Positions 19,474 through 28,476 of a DNA stretch of 64,000 nt are shown here, in pieces. A program made the translations under genes and the position numbers. The first letter of the stretch is position 1. Every line of letters starts with the position of its first letter. This DNA is from Luteimonas chenhongjianii (GTDB taxonomy: Bacteria > Pseudomonadota > Gammaproteobacteria > Xanthomonadales > Xanthomonadaceae), in the NCBI RefSeq assembly GCF_002327105.1, contig NZ_CP023406.1, positions 3,038,001 to 3,102,000 on the forward strand. Reading direction: 5' to 3'. The notes beneath the pieces are model-generated. The model saw only the letters and a list, made by a program, of their open reading frames with translations, searched no databases and was not told the DNA's origin.

Positions 19474-19851
19474 GGGGCAATCATTGGAGGATGAAGGAAA
19501 TTCCGGCCTTGCCGCGCGCGGCAAGGCGCGACGGTATCGCAGTGGGGAGCGCCATGTCGGATCGGATCGCCCGCGGCCTGGGAACCGGAGTGCACCGCGA
19601 CCGCCGCAGTGGCCGCAACCGCGATTGCCGCAAGCGGACATCCGCGGCTCGTCTGCCATCCCTCGCAGCGACCAGACGCGGTGGCTCAGCACGCCCCCAG
19701 TCGGCGATCGCCCGGCCTGGACGGGGACCGCACCCACAGCGCGCGGATACCAGTCCGTGCACCCCTTGTGCAGGATCGTCAGTGGCAATTCAAATGAATC
19801 CATCGCGATAAAGAGATATGATCTTCTCCAGATCCGCCAACGGCGCCGCGC
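19474..19851. promoter_or_regulatory. Divergent promoter region DUF3228/metF
   Basis: This 378-bp region separates two divergent genes. A TATGAT -10-like box at 19817-19822 lies 29 bp before the metF start, inside an AT-rich patch (about 19785-19825) that contrasts with the surrounding GC-rich DNA. A perfect 20-bp palindrome (arms CCTTGCCGCG and CGCGGCAAGG, 19507-19526) lies 34 bp upstream of the DUF3228 start and could be an operator or RNA hairpin. No gene is seen inside. Confidence 0.45.
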
Positions 19852-20676
19852 ATGATCCCGATCAGTTTCGAGTTCTACCCGCCCAAGACCGACGACCAGC
19901 GCACGCAGCTGGATCGCACCGTGAGGAAGCTGGCAGCGCACGCGCCCGAATACGTGACGTGCACGTTCGGCGCCGGCGGCTCCACGCTCAGCCACACGCC
20001 CGTGACTGTGCGCCGGCTCAATCAAGAGCATCGTCTCGACGCCGCGCCGCACCTGTCGTGCGTGGGCGGCAGTCGCGAGGAGATCCGCGAGCTGCTCGAG
20101 CTCTATCGTGCGATGGGCTGCAACCGGATCGTGGCGCTGCGTGGCGACCTGCCTTCCGGCATGGGCCATCCGGGCGACCTGCGTTATGCCTCGGAACTCG
20201 TGGCCTTCATCCGCAGCGAGTTCGGCGATCGGTTCCGCATCGAGGTGGGGTGCTACCCGGAGATCCATCCCCAGGCCGATGATGCGCGCGCGGACCTGGG
20301 TCATTTCAAGGCCAAGGTCGATGCCGGCGCCGATGCCGCCATCACCCAGTATTTCTATAACGCGGATGCGTATTTCCACTTCGTCGACAGCGCGCGCCGC
20401 GCAGGCGTGGAGGTGCCGATCATTCCGGGGGTCATGCCGATTTCGAATTTCAGCCAACTGCGCCGTTTCTCGGAAGGCTGCGGGGCCGAGATCCCACGCT
20501 GGATGCTCCGGCAGATGAGCGCTTACGGTGACGATGTCGATGCGATCCGCGAGCTGGCCGTCGACATCGTGACCCGGCTGTGCGAACGCCTGATCGCCGG
20601 CGGTGCGCCGGCACTGCACTTCTACACGCTCAACCTCGCCCGCCCGACCCAGGCAGTGCTGGCGCGCCTGTCCTGA
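19852..20676 (+). CDS. metF: 5,10-methylenetetrahydrofolate reductase
   Basis: A 274-residue flavoenzyme that reduces methylene-THF to 5-methyl-THF, the methyl donor for methionine synthesis. It has the N-terminal SFEFYPPKTD motif with the catalytic glutamate, the TCTFGAGGS motif, the LRGD motif (residues about 97-100) that contacts FAD, and the ITQYFYNADAYFHFVD and PGVMPI blocks. Length is typical of bacterial MetF, which lacks the eukaryotic regulatory domain. ATG 19852 begins the canonical MIPISFEFYPP; no strong Shine-Dalgarno is visible. With metK and ahcY it contributes to methyl-group recycling. Confidence 0.95.
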   Translation: MIPISFEFYPPKTDDQRTQLDRTVRKLAAHAPEYVTCTFGAGGSTLSHTPVTVRRLNQEHRLDAAPHLSCVGGSREEIRELLELYRAMGCNRIVALRGDLPSGMGHPGDLRYASELVAFIRSEFGDRFRIEVGCYPEIHPQADDARADLGHFKAKVDAGADAAITQYFYNADAYFHFVDSARRAGVEVPIIPGVMPISNFSQLRRFSEGCGAEIPRWMLRQMSAYGDDVDAIRELAVDIVTRLCERLIAGGAPALHFYTLNLARPTQAVLARLS

Positions 20677-20723
20677 GGCGCGTGCCACTGTCGCAGCAGC
20701 CGCCCAGCCGCTAGTCTGCACCG

Positions 20724-21299
20724 ATGCCCCACCGATTCCTGACCGCCGTCCTGCTGGCCATCGTGGCCTTGCCGGCGTTGCAGGTGCCGCTCGTCGCCGC
20801 GCAGGTCCGACGTTGCACCGGACCCGACGGCGGCACGATCTACACCGACCGCAGTTGCCAGGCCGTCGGCGCGAGCGAGAGTACGCCCCGTCCCGGTGCC
20901 GCCACGTCGCATACGCCCCGGTTCAGCTGCCAGCGCCACCTGCGCGGCCTGATCCAGGAACTGGGCTTCGCGATCCACCAGCGCGACACCAATCGCCTGA
21001 TCGGCCTCTACCACTGGCAGGGCCTGAGCCAGAGCGGCGGTTACCGGATCCTCGACCGCCTGGACGGGATCGCCCAGCGACCGCTGATCGACATCACCGC
21101 CCAGCGCCCGGCCCAGCCGGTGTTGGCACAACAGCAGCTCGGGTTCTCGGGCTGGGTCAGCGCGCGCGACATTCCCACCGCAGCGCCCGAGCGCGCGCCC
21201 ACATCCCTGCGCGTGGACCAGAGCGGCAACGACGGCGGCACCGTACACACGGTGTTCGGCCTGCGCCGCCACCTGGGCTGCTGGTGGCTGAGCCTCTAG
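20724..21299 (+). CDS. Secreted DUF4124-like protein
   Basis: A 191-residue protein with a signal peptide (hydrophobic FLTAVLLAIVALPALQVPLVAA, cleavage near residue 26). Right after it is a DUF4124-type motif, RRCTGPDGGTIYTDRSC, with a conserved Cys pair, Gly and Tyr. The C-terminal 130 residues are polar and have no domain that I recognise. The protein is probably periplasmic. It lies 47 bp after metF and 47 bp before ilvE on the same strand, so it may be co-transcribed, but no functional link is evident. Confidence 0.75.
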   Translation: MPHRFLTAVLLAIVALPALQVPLVAAQVRRCTGPDGGTIYTDRSCQAVGASESTPRPGAATSHTPRFSCQRHLRGLIQELGFAIHQRDTNRLIGLYHWQGLSQSGGYRILDRLDGIAQRPLIDITAQRPAQPVLAQQQLGFSGWVSARDIPTAAPERAPTSLRVDQSGNDGGTVHTVFGLRRHLGCWWLSL

Positions 21300-21346
21300 C
21301 GCGCGCTTCGGGCAGAATCTCCGCTCCATCCTTTGCGAGCGTACCG

Positions 21347-22264
21347 ATGCACTATCCCGAATGGATCTGGCAGAACGGCAGCATCAAGCCGTGGGCCGAG
21401 GCCACGACCCATGTCATGTCGCACGCGCTGCACTACGGCTCGTCAGTGTTCGAAGGCATCCGCTGCTACGACACGCCGAGCGGCCCGGCGATCTTCCGCC
21501 TGACCGAACACAATCGCCGCCTCTACGCCTCGGCGCGAATCCACGAGATCGAGATTCCCTATGATCTGGACACGCTCAACGCGGCATCGCGCGAGGTGAT
21601 CCTCAGGAACGGCTTCCGCTCGGCATATCTGCGTCCGGTCGCCTATCGCGGCCTCGGCGGGTTCGGACTGTCGGCCGACACGCCGGTCGATGTCGCCGTC
21701 GCGACCTGGCAGATGGGTGCTTATCTCGGCGACGACGTGCTTGAGAACGGCATCGACGCCTGCGTGTCGAGCTGGCAGCGCTTCGCGCCGAACACGATTC
21801 CGGCCGGCGCCAAGGCCGGCGGCAATTACCTCTCCGGCCAGCTGGTCGCGCGCGAGGCCCGGCGCCTGGGTTTCGGCGAGGGCATCGCGCTTGCGTCGAC
21901 GGGCCTGCTCAGCGAAGGCGCGGGTGAGAACCTGTTCCTGGTCTTCGAGGGCGTCCTGCACACCACGCCGGTCAGCGCGGCGCTGCTCAACGGCATCACC
22001 CGGCACACGATCATCACCCTCGCCCGCGCCAACGGCATCGAGGTTATCGAGCGCGACCTGCCGCGCGAATATCTGTACCTGTGCGACGAGCTCTTCATGT
22101 GCGGCACGGCGGCGGAGATCACCCCGATCCGCTCGGTCGACGGGCGCCAGGTCGGCACCGGCCGCGCGGGCGACGTGACCCGGCGCCTGCAGGACCTGTT
22201 CTTCGGCCTGTTCAAGGGCACCACGCCCGACGTACACGGCTGGCTGGAACCGCTGGAGCCGTGA
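21347..22264 (+). CDS. ilvE: Branched-chain amino acid aminotransferase
   Basis: A 305-residue PLP enzyme (fold type IV) that interconverts Leu, Ile and Val with their 2-keto acids. Visible motifs are HALHYGSSVFEGIRCY near residue 27, the AYLRPVAYRG block, the PLP-lysine region PAGAKAGGNYLSGQLVAREAR (Lys near 152), the STGLLSEGAGENLF block and the terminal CGTAAEITPI. This fits IlvE rather than D-amino-acid transaminase or aminodeoxychorismate lyase. ATG 21347 gives the usual MHYPEWIWQNGS start. It converges on the histidine kinase gene with a 21-bp gap containing a perfect hairpin. Confidence 0.93.
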   Translation: MHYPEWIWQNGSIKPWAEATTHVMSHALHYGSSVFEGIRCYDTPSGPAIFRLTEHNRRLYASARIHEIEIPYDLDTLNAASREVILRNGFRSAYLRPVAYRGLGGFGLSADTPVDVAVATWQMGAYLGDDVLENGIDACVSSWQRFAPNTIPAGAKAGGNYLSGQLVAREARRLGFGEGIALASTGLLSEGAGENLFLVFEGVLHTTPVSAALLNGITRHTIITLARANGIEVIERDLPREYLYLCDELFMCGTAAEITPIRSVDGRQVGTGRAGDVTRRLQDLFFGLFKGTTPDVHGWLEPLEP

Positions 22265-22274
22265 AGGCTTGCCT

Positions 22275-22302
22275 CGATGCCGGCGTCAGTCCGCCGGCAT
22301 CG
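22275..22302. terminator. Bidirectional hairpin between ilvE and the histidine kinase gene
   Basis: CGATGCCGGCG (22275-22285) and CGCCGGCATCG (22292-22302) form a perfect 11-bp stem with a 6-nt loop. The stem includes the stop codon and last codons of the minus-strand kinase. It lacks a T tract but is symmetrically placed for two converging genes. Confidence 0.55.
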
Positions 22303-23653
22303 ATGGCGCCGGGGGCCGGAACGACAGTGTCGCCACCACGCCGCGGGTCGGACCCGGCACCACGCGCACCTGCCACCCGTACAGGGCGCACAGGCGGCGC
22401 ACGATCGACAGGCCGATGCCGCCGCCCTGCGAATGCTCGGCATGGGTGCCGCGATAGCCACGTTCGAACAGGCGCGCGGCATCCTCGGCGCTGAGGCCCG
22501 GCCCGGAATCGGCCACCTCCACGGCGTGATCGCCCAGGCGCACGACCACTTCGCCCTCCAGGGTGTATTTGATCGCGTTGCCCACCAGGTTGCCGACGGC
22601 GACGGTGACCGCCGACTCCGGGGCATCGACGATCAGCGGCCGCGGGCCTGCCTCCAGCCGCAGCGTGAGCGGCTTGCCGCCGAGCTGCCCTCGGTGCGCG
22701 TCGAACAACTGCTCGACGACGCGGCCGACATCGGTCGCCCCGTGGCCGCGTTCGTTGCGCGACAGCAACAGCAGTGCACTGATCAGGTCGGTGCACTGCT
22801 GCTCGGCGCGCTGGATGCGCAGCAGCCGGGTACGGGTCTTGTCGTCGAGGTCGGGCCGCGACAGCAGCAGCTCCACCGCGCCGCGTATCACCGCCAGCGG
22901 TGTGCGCAGTTCATGGCTGACATCGGCGTTGAACTCCCGGTCGCGCTGGACAACTTCGGTCAGCCGGAACGCATAGTCGTCGAGTGCGCTGGCCAGCTGG
23001 CCGACCTCGTCATCCGGGAAATGCGGCGCCAGCGCCTCGGGCATGGAGCTGTCGCCCGATCGGCTCAGGCGTGCGGCCAGCGCCGACACCGGGCTCATGA
23101 CCCGGGCCGCCGACCACCAGCCGATCAGCAGCGACAGCAGCGACACCAGCACCACCGATCCGAAGATCGCCCGCTGGAACTGCGTCGCGCCGCGCATCGT
23201 CTCGCTCATGTCATAGGCGAGGAAGAACCACTCATCGGGCGTCTTGCGCACGGCGAGCTTGTACATGAAGGGCGTGCCATCCTCGTCGATGCCGCTGAGG
23301 TTGTGGATGCCGTCGCCGAGTTCGTACCAGTCGGGCTGCTCACGGCGCAGCTCCTCGAAGCGCTCGCGCTTGACCACGCGCGCGCGGATCTGCTCAACCG
23401 GAACTGCCGGATTGCGCGCCGGATCCACGTAGTAGCGTCGCGCGTACTCGTCGATGTTGCGGTTCATCAGGTCTTCGACCAGCGTGTTCTCGACGCGGTC
23501 GCGCGCTTCCTGGGTCAGGAACGCGAAGATCGTCGTGAGCCCGAGACCGAGCAGCACGAACGACAGGATGATGCGGCTGCGCAGCCGCCTGCGGAAACGG
23601 CGGCGACCGCGGGTCCGGGCCGGTCGGCCCGGACTCGATTCAGCTGGCCGCAT
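22286..23653 (-). CDS. Sensor histidine kinase of a two-component system
   Basis: A 455-residue membrane kinase. An Arg-rich start is followed by membrane segment 1 (about residues 28-46), a periplasmic domain of about 120 residues, membrane segment 2 (about 167-187) and a HAMP-like linker. The H-box FNADVSHELRTPLAV carries the phosphoacceptor His at about 250. The ATPase domain has the N-box NLVGNAIKYT, the G1 box VADSGPGLS and the G2 box GGGIGLSIV. The start overlaps the response regulator stop by 14 bp, so the two are translationally coupled. The sensory domain is not one I recognise and the stimulus is unknown. It is the third gene of an operon beginning at 24824. Confidence 0.9.
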   Translation of the reverse strand: MRPAESSPGRPARTRGRRRFRRRLRSRIILSFVLLGLGLTTIFAFLTQEARDRVENTLVEDLMNRNIDEYARRYYVDPARNPAVPVEQIRARVVKRERFEELRREQPDWYELGDGIHNLSGIDEDGTPFMYKLAVRKTPDEWFFLAYDMSETMRGATQFQRAIFGSVVLVSLLSLLIGWWSAARVMSPVSALAARLSRSGDSSMPEALAPHFPDDEVGQLASALDDYAFRLTEVVQRDREFNADVSHELRTPLAVIRGAVELLLSRPDLDDKTRTRLLRIQRAEQQCTDLISALLLLSRNERGHGATDVGRVVEQLFDAHRGQLGGKPLTLRLEAGPRPLIVDAPESAVTVAVGNLVGNAIKYTLEGEVVVRLGDHAVEVADSGPGLSAEDAARLFERGYRGTHAEHSQGGGIGLSIVRRLCALYGWQVRVVPGPTRGVVATLSFRPPAPSMPAD

Positions 23654-24323
23654 CGGGAACCGCGATGCGGTAGCCGATCCCGTGGCGGGTCTGGATGTAG
23701 GGAACGTCGAAGGGCTTGTCGATCACCGCACGCAGCCCATGGATGTGCACGCGCAGGGAATCGGAATCGGGCAATTCCTCACCCCAGACCCGGGTTTCCA
23801 GCTCCTGGCGGGTCACCACGGCCGGGGATGCTTCCATCAGTGACTGCAGGATCTTCAGGGCGGTCGGATTGAGCTGCAGCAGCTTGCCGCCGCGGCGCAC
23901 CTCCAGGGTGTCGAGGTTGTACTCGACATCCCCCACATCGAGCACGCGCGTGTGGGTGCCCTTGCCCCGCCGCGAAAGCGCGTTGAGGCGCACTTCCACT
24001 TCCTGCAGCGCGAACGGCTTGACCAGATAGTCGTCGGCGCCGGAGTCGAAGCCGGCCAGCTTGTTGTCGAGGCTGTCGCGCGCGGTGAGCATCAATACCG
24101 GCGTCTGCTTGCGCGCGTCGTTGCGCAGCTTGCGGCACACCTCCAGACCATCCATGCCCGGCAGGTTGAGGTCAAGCACGATCGCGTCGAAGTCGTGGAC
24201 CACCGCGAGATGCAGGCCGGTCACGCCATCGGCAGCGAAATCGACCGTATGCCCGCGGTCTTCGAGGTAATCCCCGAGATTGGCGGCAATGTCCTGGTTG
24301 TCTTCGATAACGAGAATGTGCAT
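23640..24323 (-). CDS. OmpR-family response regulator
   Basis: A 227-residue DNA-binding response regulator. The receiver domain (residues 1 to about 115) has the acidic pair in VIEDNQD, the phosphoacceptor Asp in VLDLNLPGMDG at about residue 51, the LTARD switch region and the conserved Lys in DDYLVKPF. The C-terminal winged-helix domain (about 130-222) shows LNPTALKILQSL and the recognition region SDSLRVHIHGLRAVIDKP. It lies 9 bp after the small secreted protein gene and overlaps the kinase start, so all three are probably one transcript. Targets are unknown. Confidence 0.93.
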   Translation of the reverse strand: MHILVIEDNQDIAANLGDYLEDRGHTVDFAADGVTGLHLAVVHDFDAIVLDLNLPGMDGLEVCRKLRNDARKQTPVLMLTARDSLDNKLAGFDSGADDYLVKPFALQEVEVRLNALSRRGKGTHTRVLDVGDVEYNLDTLEVRRGGKLLQLNPTALKILQSLMEASPAVVTRQELETRVWGEELPDSDSLRVHIHGLRAVIDKPFDVPYIQTRHGIGYRIAVPDAAS

Positions 24324-24332
24324 TGAAACCTC

Positions 24333-24824
24333 TTAACGTACATTTATTAGTTCTTCGGATTTTTTCTGGTTCCGCATGAGGTCCTGCGCGTTGTCGCGCT
24401 CGCGGTTGCGCTCGGCAACCGTCATGCACCGATTGATGGAACGGTTGGAACCGACCGGCTTCTCGCGCCTGCAGACCAGACGGCTGTCCGCGTGGGCACG
24501 GGTCAGCAGGGCGTTGACCCGGCCCTGCTCGTTGAATATCTCGACCCTCGTCAGCTCAGGCAAACGTCCCACGTCCTGCACGTCGCCAAGCAGCCCCGAC
24601 ATCCGGGCGAGCGAGTCTCGCACGATCTGCATATCTTCCGGAGAAATCTCCTTGTAGACCTCTCCGTCGGCCAAGGCCTGGAGGATCGCCTGACGCTGCG
24701 CCTCGAACGATCGGCCCAGGTCCACGCCCTTGTCCAGCGCGACTGCATCGTTCGCAGTGACGTTCGCACTCACCGGGCCCAGCGGAAGAAACGCGAGAAG
24801 AACCGGAAGCATCCACTTGCACAT
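24333..24824 (-). CDS. Small secreted protein leading a two-component operon
   Basis: A 163-residue protein with a signal peptide (CKWMLPVLLAFLPLGPVSA, cleavage near residue 20). The mature part is charged and helical-looking, with two cysteines in VCRREKPVGSNRSINRC that could form a disulfide, followed by a highly charged tail (MTVAERNRERDNAQDLMRNQ). ATG 24824 is preceded by an excellent AGGAGGTG site. Its stop is 9 bp from the response regulator start. I do not recognise the family. Its periplasmic location and operon position suggest it modulates or feeds the sensor kinase; this is inference. Confidence 0.75.
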   Translation of the reverse strand: MCKWMLPVLLAFLPLGPVSANVTANDAVALDKGVDLGRSFEAQRQAILQALADGEVYKEISPEDMQIVRDSLARMSGLLGDVQDVGRLPELTRVEIFNEQGRVNALLTRAHADSRLVCRREKPVGSNRSINRCMTVAERNRERDNAQDLMRNQKKSEELINVR

Positions 24825-24931
24825 GCGACACCTCCTGTAATCGAACGACGTTCGCACACCGCGGCCGCGTTGCAATCCTCCCGATTCTGCCTGTAGGGCC
24901 TGGACGGGACAATGATTGCCGCTGCGTCCAC

Positions 24932-24962
24932 AAAAAGACCCGGGCGAAGGGTCGCCCGGGTC
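24932..24962 (-). terminator. Terminator downstream of rimK
   Basis: GACCCGGGCGA and TCGCCCGGGTC form a perfect 11-bp stem around AGGG. On the minus strand the stem is followed by TTTTT (AAAAA at 24932-24936 on the plus strand). It lies about 120 bp beyond the rimK stop at 25085. Confidence 0.85.
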
Positions 24963-25084
24963 GAAGGTGTTGCCCCGATTGCCGTCATCCGCTAAGTCCC
25001 CGGCGAACCGGGGTGGAGAGAGCGCTAGCGCATTCCGGACTTGCAGGCTACGCGCGCCGCCGTCGAAATAAGGTAAGAAATCGT

Positions 25085-26008
25085 TCAACTTCCGTTGGCC
25101 GGGGCCTGCCGCCCACGGCGGCCGCCTGCGCGGCCCCGGACATGAGCCGCGAGGTGATCGACGATGCCACCGGCGATGTCGTCACAGGTGGCCGCCTCGA
25201 TGCCCTCCAGACCTGGGGAGGCGTTGACCTCGAGCACCAGCGGGCCACGCTCGGAGCGGATGAGATCCACCCCGGCGATACCCAGACCGATCACCTGGGC
25301 CGCGCGCACGGCGACCGCGCGCTCCTCGGGCGTGGTGTCGACCGGCGTCGCAGTCCCGCCGCGATGGAGGTTGGAGCGGAAGTCGCCCGGCGGCGCCTGC
25401 CGCTGCATCGCTCCGATCACGCGATCACCCACCACGAAACAACGCAGGTCGGCGCCCTGCGCCTCGGCGATGAACTCCTGCACCACGAAGCTCGCATACA
25501 GTCCCCGCAGTGCTTCAACGACGCCGCGCGAGGCCGAGGGCTTTTCGGTGAGCATTACCCCCGCGCCCTGGCTGCCCTCGTTGAGCTTGATCACGTGCGG
25601 CGGCGGGCCCAGCATCGCCAGCAGGTCGTCGGTGTCGTCCGGGTTGTCGCCGAACACCGTGACCGGCAGGCCGAGGCCCTCGGCGGCGAGCAGTTGCTGG
25701 CAGCGCAGCTTGTCGCGCGCGCGCGCGAACGCCGCCGAGGGATTCGGCGCGAAGGTGCCCATCAGTTCGAACTGGTGCAGCACCGCGCAGCCGTAGCGCG
25801 TCACCGACGCTGCAAAGCGGGGAATCACGGCGTCGTAGTCGACGATCGGCTTGCCCTTGTAGCGCATCGAGATGCCCTCGCTGCCGATGCGCATGTAGCA
25901 GCGCAGCGGATCGAGCACGCGCACCGAATGCCCGCGCGCGCGCGCCGCCTCGACCAGGCGCCGCGTGGAATAGAGCCTGGTGTTGCGGGAGAGGATCGCG
26001 AGCTTCAT
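25085..26008 (-). CDS. rimK: RimK-type alpha-L-glutamate ligase
   Basis: A 307-residue ATP-grasp ligase that, in its best known form, adds glutamate residues to the C-terminus of ribosomal protein S6. It begins [21 protein letters not shown]-grasp motifs are [35 protein letters not shown] and the C-terminal metal-binding [18 protein letters not shown] 26008 is preferred over the longer frame because it is the family start. The C-terminal tail is basic ([11 protein letters not shown]). It is monocistronic, followed by its own terminator, with tRNA-Gly upstream. Relatives also make poly-glutamate or mixed peptides, so the target is not certain. Confidence 0.9.
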   Translation of the reverse strand: MKLAILSRNTRLYSTRRLVEAARARGHSVRVLDPLRCYMRIGSEGISMRYKGKPIVDYDAVIPRFAASVTRYGCAVLHQFELMGTFAPNPSAAFARARDKLRCQQLLAAEGLGLPVTVFGDNPDDTDDLLAMLGPPPHVIKLNEGSQGAGVMLTEKPSASRGVVEALRGLYASFVVQEFIAEAQGADLRCFVVGDRVIGAMQRQAPPGDFRSNLHRGGTATPVDTTPEERAVAVRAAQVIGLGIAGVDLIRSERGPLVLEVNASPGLEGIEAATCDDIAGGIVDHLAAHVRGRAGGRRGRQAPANGS

Positions 26009-26050
26009 CGAATCACCGGTAGGGCGCATGCCCGAGGACAGCCGCCAACG

Positions 26051-26085
26051 AAAAGCGGCGACACCAGTTTCATTGGTGTCGCCGC
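26051..26085 (-). terminator. Terminator of the tRNA-Gly gene
   Basis: GCGGCGACACCA and TGGTGTCGCCGC form a perfect 12-bp stem around a 7-nt loop. Reading the minus strand, the stem is followed by TTTT. It lies 18 bp beyond the encoded CCA end of the tRNA. Confidence 0.88.
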
Positions 26086-26102
26086 CGGATGCAGCTGGAA
26101 CG

Positions 26103-26176
26103 TGGAGCGGGTGATGGGAATCGAACCCACGCTAGCAGCTTGGGAAGCTGCAGTTCTACCATTGAACTACACCCGC
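26103..26176 (-). tRNA. tRNA-Gly, anticodon CCC
   Basis: The minus-strand sequence folds as a standard cloverleaf: acceptor stem GCGGGTG/CACCCGC, D-arm GTTCAATGGTAGAAC, anticodon arm GCAGC-TTCCCAA-GCTGC with anticodon CCC, and T-arm GTGGGTTCGATTCCCAT. A genomically encoded CCA occupies 26103-26105. It closely resembles E. coli glyU. It would read GGG glycine codons. A strong terminator follows. Confidence 0.95.
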
Positions 26177-26252
26177 GCGAGATGCCCAGTCTATGCTGCG
26201 GCCGCGCGCGTTGGCAACGCCGCCGACGTGACGGCAGCGTTGCGCGCCCGGA

Positions 26253-28112
26253 TCAGAAGCCCGCGCCGATCGTCGCGAAGAAGGTCGTGTTGCTGCCGGC
26301 CTTCTGCCCCACCGTCAGACTCGCGCCGACGTTGGCATCCAGCCCGAACAGACGGGTCTGGGTGCCCAGCGTCGCAGTCGCGTAGCTGTCGTCGTAGCCG
26401 CGTGCCGGAACGGCATAGGGCAGCGTCGACGGCAGCGACTGGGCCTGCGCGAAGGCCTCCGCCGGGGCGTCCTCGAATTCGCGGTCGACGGTGAGACGCG
26501 CGTAGGGGCGGAGCGCATCGCTGGCGGCATACGCGATCTGCCAACCGGCGCTGCCGACCAGCGAGTCGATGTCCTGGGCCGGATAGGCCAGCGAGCTCGA
26601 CAGCGTGGGCTCGCTCTCGGCGAATCCGTCGATCTTGATGCGCTGGCCAACCAGCGAAAGGACCGGGCCATGCTGCAGCGCGCCCTCGCCGAAGTTCCAT
26701 CCTGCGGCGATCGCTGCGGTCGTGTTGCTGCCGTCCGCCTGGCCACGATGCAGACGGGTGACCGGACCGATCTGCACGGTGCGGTCGGAGTCGACGTCCA
26801 GCCAGGTGTAGCTGAGCTGCGCATTGACCCAGGCACCGCCGTCGGCGCGCCAGCCGATGAAGGCGCCGGCCGTGGTCTCGGCCTGATCCCAGCTGCCGCG
26901 GCGCATGCCCCAGTCGTTACCCTGCTTGCCGTAGCCGATGAAGCCGCCGAACGTCGCGGCGCCCGTCGTCCAGTCGAGCCCCGCGGTCACCGCCGGGCCG
27001 ACACCGTCATAGGCATCGCCATGGTCGTAGCGCTGCATGTCGGCGCGCACGTCCGTCCACCAGCTGCGGCCCTCGCCGCGGGCCGGCGCCAGGCTCAGGC
27101 GACTGTTGATCCGGTCCGCCCGGGCGCGGCCGGTCATCGCCGCCGACTGCGGCAGGACCGCGATCTGCTGCGGGCCATCGATCATGGCAATTGCAAGGTC
27201 GGCGATCATCTCGTTGGCGCGCGCCGCCGGATGCACGCCATCGGCGAACAGGTACGACTCCCCGGCGGACGGCGTCACATAGGAATTGGGATTACAGAAC
27301 AGCGAGGAATCCCCGGCAGGCGCAGGCTGGGTGCGGCATGCCGGCGAGGTCACGTTGGCGAAGCCGTACAGCGCCGGCGCGGCCGAGACTTCCTGCAGGA
27401 AGCGGAAGGCGTCCACCGGGATCACCCGCAGCCCCTGGCTTGCGAGCCCGCCGTAGAGGGCAGCGTTATAGGTGCTCGCGAGCTGGGTGCCGGCCGCCAT
27501 CGCCGCGGCGCCGCCGGCGCGCGACTGCGGGGTGAGGCCCAGATCGGGGATCGCCGGCACGACGACATAGCGCGCGCCTGCGTTCTGCAACGCAGCGACC
27601 AGACCGACCTGCGCGGTCACCGCCGCGCCGATGATCTGCTGGGCCTGGGCGGGGGCCGCCGAGACTGCGAACAGATCGTTTGCGCCGCCCCAGACACTGT
27701 AGAGCGCGTCGGCATCCGCGCGCCCGCCGTTGGCGGCCAGATAGCGGCTCACCTGGGTCTGCAGCGATGGCACGCTGCCCAGCGCAGTCGCGGTATCGAC
27801 CGCAATGCGCGCACCGCCGACCGCGTAGTTGTCGCCGCTCTGACCGTTGCCGTTGGGGGTTGCCCGCGTGCCGTAGCGGTCGGCGACGTATTCGGCCCAG
27901 GTCAGGCCCGGATTGGTGGTGAAACGTCCGAGGATCGCGCCTTGCGGGCCGAGCAGCTGAGGTTGCGTCAGCACCGGCCGGAAGTAGCCCGAATCGGTCA
28001 GGCTGTCGCCGAAGAACACGGTGCGGGAGAACGTCTCGGCAGCGAAAGCAGGACCGGCGGCAGCAGCAACGATTGCCACGGCAAGGGCGGCACGGATGGG
28101 CCTGAACGACAT
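26253..28112 (-). CDS. GDSL esterase autotransporter (EstA-like)
   Basis: A 619-residue outer-membrane esterase. Signal peptide at about 1-25. The passenger is a GDSL-family lipase: block I FFGDSLTDSG at about residues 33-42 with the nucleophile Ser, a GGAND-type block (WGGANDLF), and the Asp/His pair in FADGVHP at about 290-296. From about residue 340 to the end there is an alternating, aromatic-rich beta-barrel autotransporter domain ending in ...FATIGAGF with a terminal Phe, as required for outer-membrane insertion. Known relatives (Pseudomonas EstA) display the esterase on the cell surface. Minus strand, single gene with its own start region; no defect seen. Confidence 0.92.
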   Translation of the reverse strand: MSFRPIRAALAVAIVAAAAGPAFAAETFSRTVFFGDSLTDSGYFRPVLTQPQLLGPQGAILGRFTTNPGLTWAEYVADRYGTRATPNGNGQSGDNYAVGGARIAVDTATALGSVPSLQTQVSRYLAANGGRADADALYSVWGGANDLFAVSAAPAQAQQIIGAAVTAQVGLVAALQNAGARYVVVPAIPDLGLTPQSRAGGAAAMAAGTQLASTYNAALYGGLASQGLRVIPVDAFRFLQEVSAAPALYGFANVTSPACRTQPAPAGDSSLFCNPNSYVTPSAGESYLFADGVHPAARANEMIADLAIAMIDGPQQIAVLPQSAAMTGRARADRINSRLSLAPARGEGRSWWTDVRADMQRYDHGDAYDGVGPAVTAGLDWTTGAATFGGFIGYGKQGNDWGMRRGSWDQAETTAGAFIGWRADGGAWVNAQLSYTWLDVDSDRTVQIGPVTRLHRGQADGSNTTAAIAAGWNFGEGALQHGPVLSLVGQRIKIDGFAESEPTLSSSLAYPAQDIDSLVGSAGWQIAYAASDALRPYARLTVDREFEDAPAEAFAQAQSLPSTLPYAVPARGYDDSYATATLGTQTRLFGLDANVGASLTVGQKAGSNTTFFATIGAGF

Positions 28113-28275
28113 CGGGGGAGCTCTCCTGGAAATTCCGGCCGGGGACGATCCACCGGGCCGGGCGCGGCGCGGACCACGGCCGCGTCGGGCGCGGATGATC
28201 CCACGCGTATTCACCCGCGGCACGCCGCACTGCCGCACGGATGCGCCGAACAAGCGAAGCGGCGACAATTGCCCC

Positions 28276-28476
28276 ATGGACATCCGACTCAACGGCGAGG
28301 AACTCGCCATCGAAGCCGGCAGCACGGTCTCCGCGCTGCTCGAGCAGCAGGGCCTGACGGGCCGCCGCGTCGCCGTGGAGGTCAACGGCGAGATCGTGCC
28401 GCGCGGGCGCCATGACACCCATGTAATCACCGAAGGGGATGCGGTCGAGATCGTCCACGCCCTGGGTGGCGGCTGA
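28276..28476 (+). CDS. thiS: Sulfur carrier protein ThiS
   Basis: A 66-residue ubiquitin-fold protein that carries sulfur as a C-terminal thiocarboxylate for thiazole synthesis. It begins MDIRLNGEELAIEAGSTVSALL and ends in HALGGG with the required terminal Gly-Gly. Conserved VAVEVNGEIVPR is present. The thiamine partner thiG lies 245 bp downstream on the same strand; that gap contains no gene that I can recognise. ThiF and ThiO are not in the window. Confidence 0.92.
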   Translation: MDIRLNGEELAIEAGSTVSALLEQQGLTGRRVAVEVNGEIVPRGRHDTHVITEGDAVEIVHALGGG

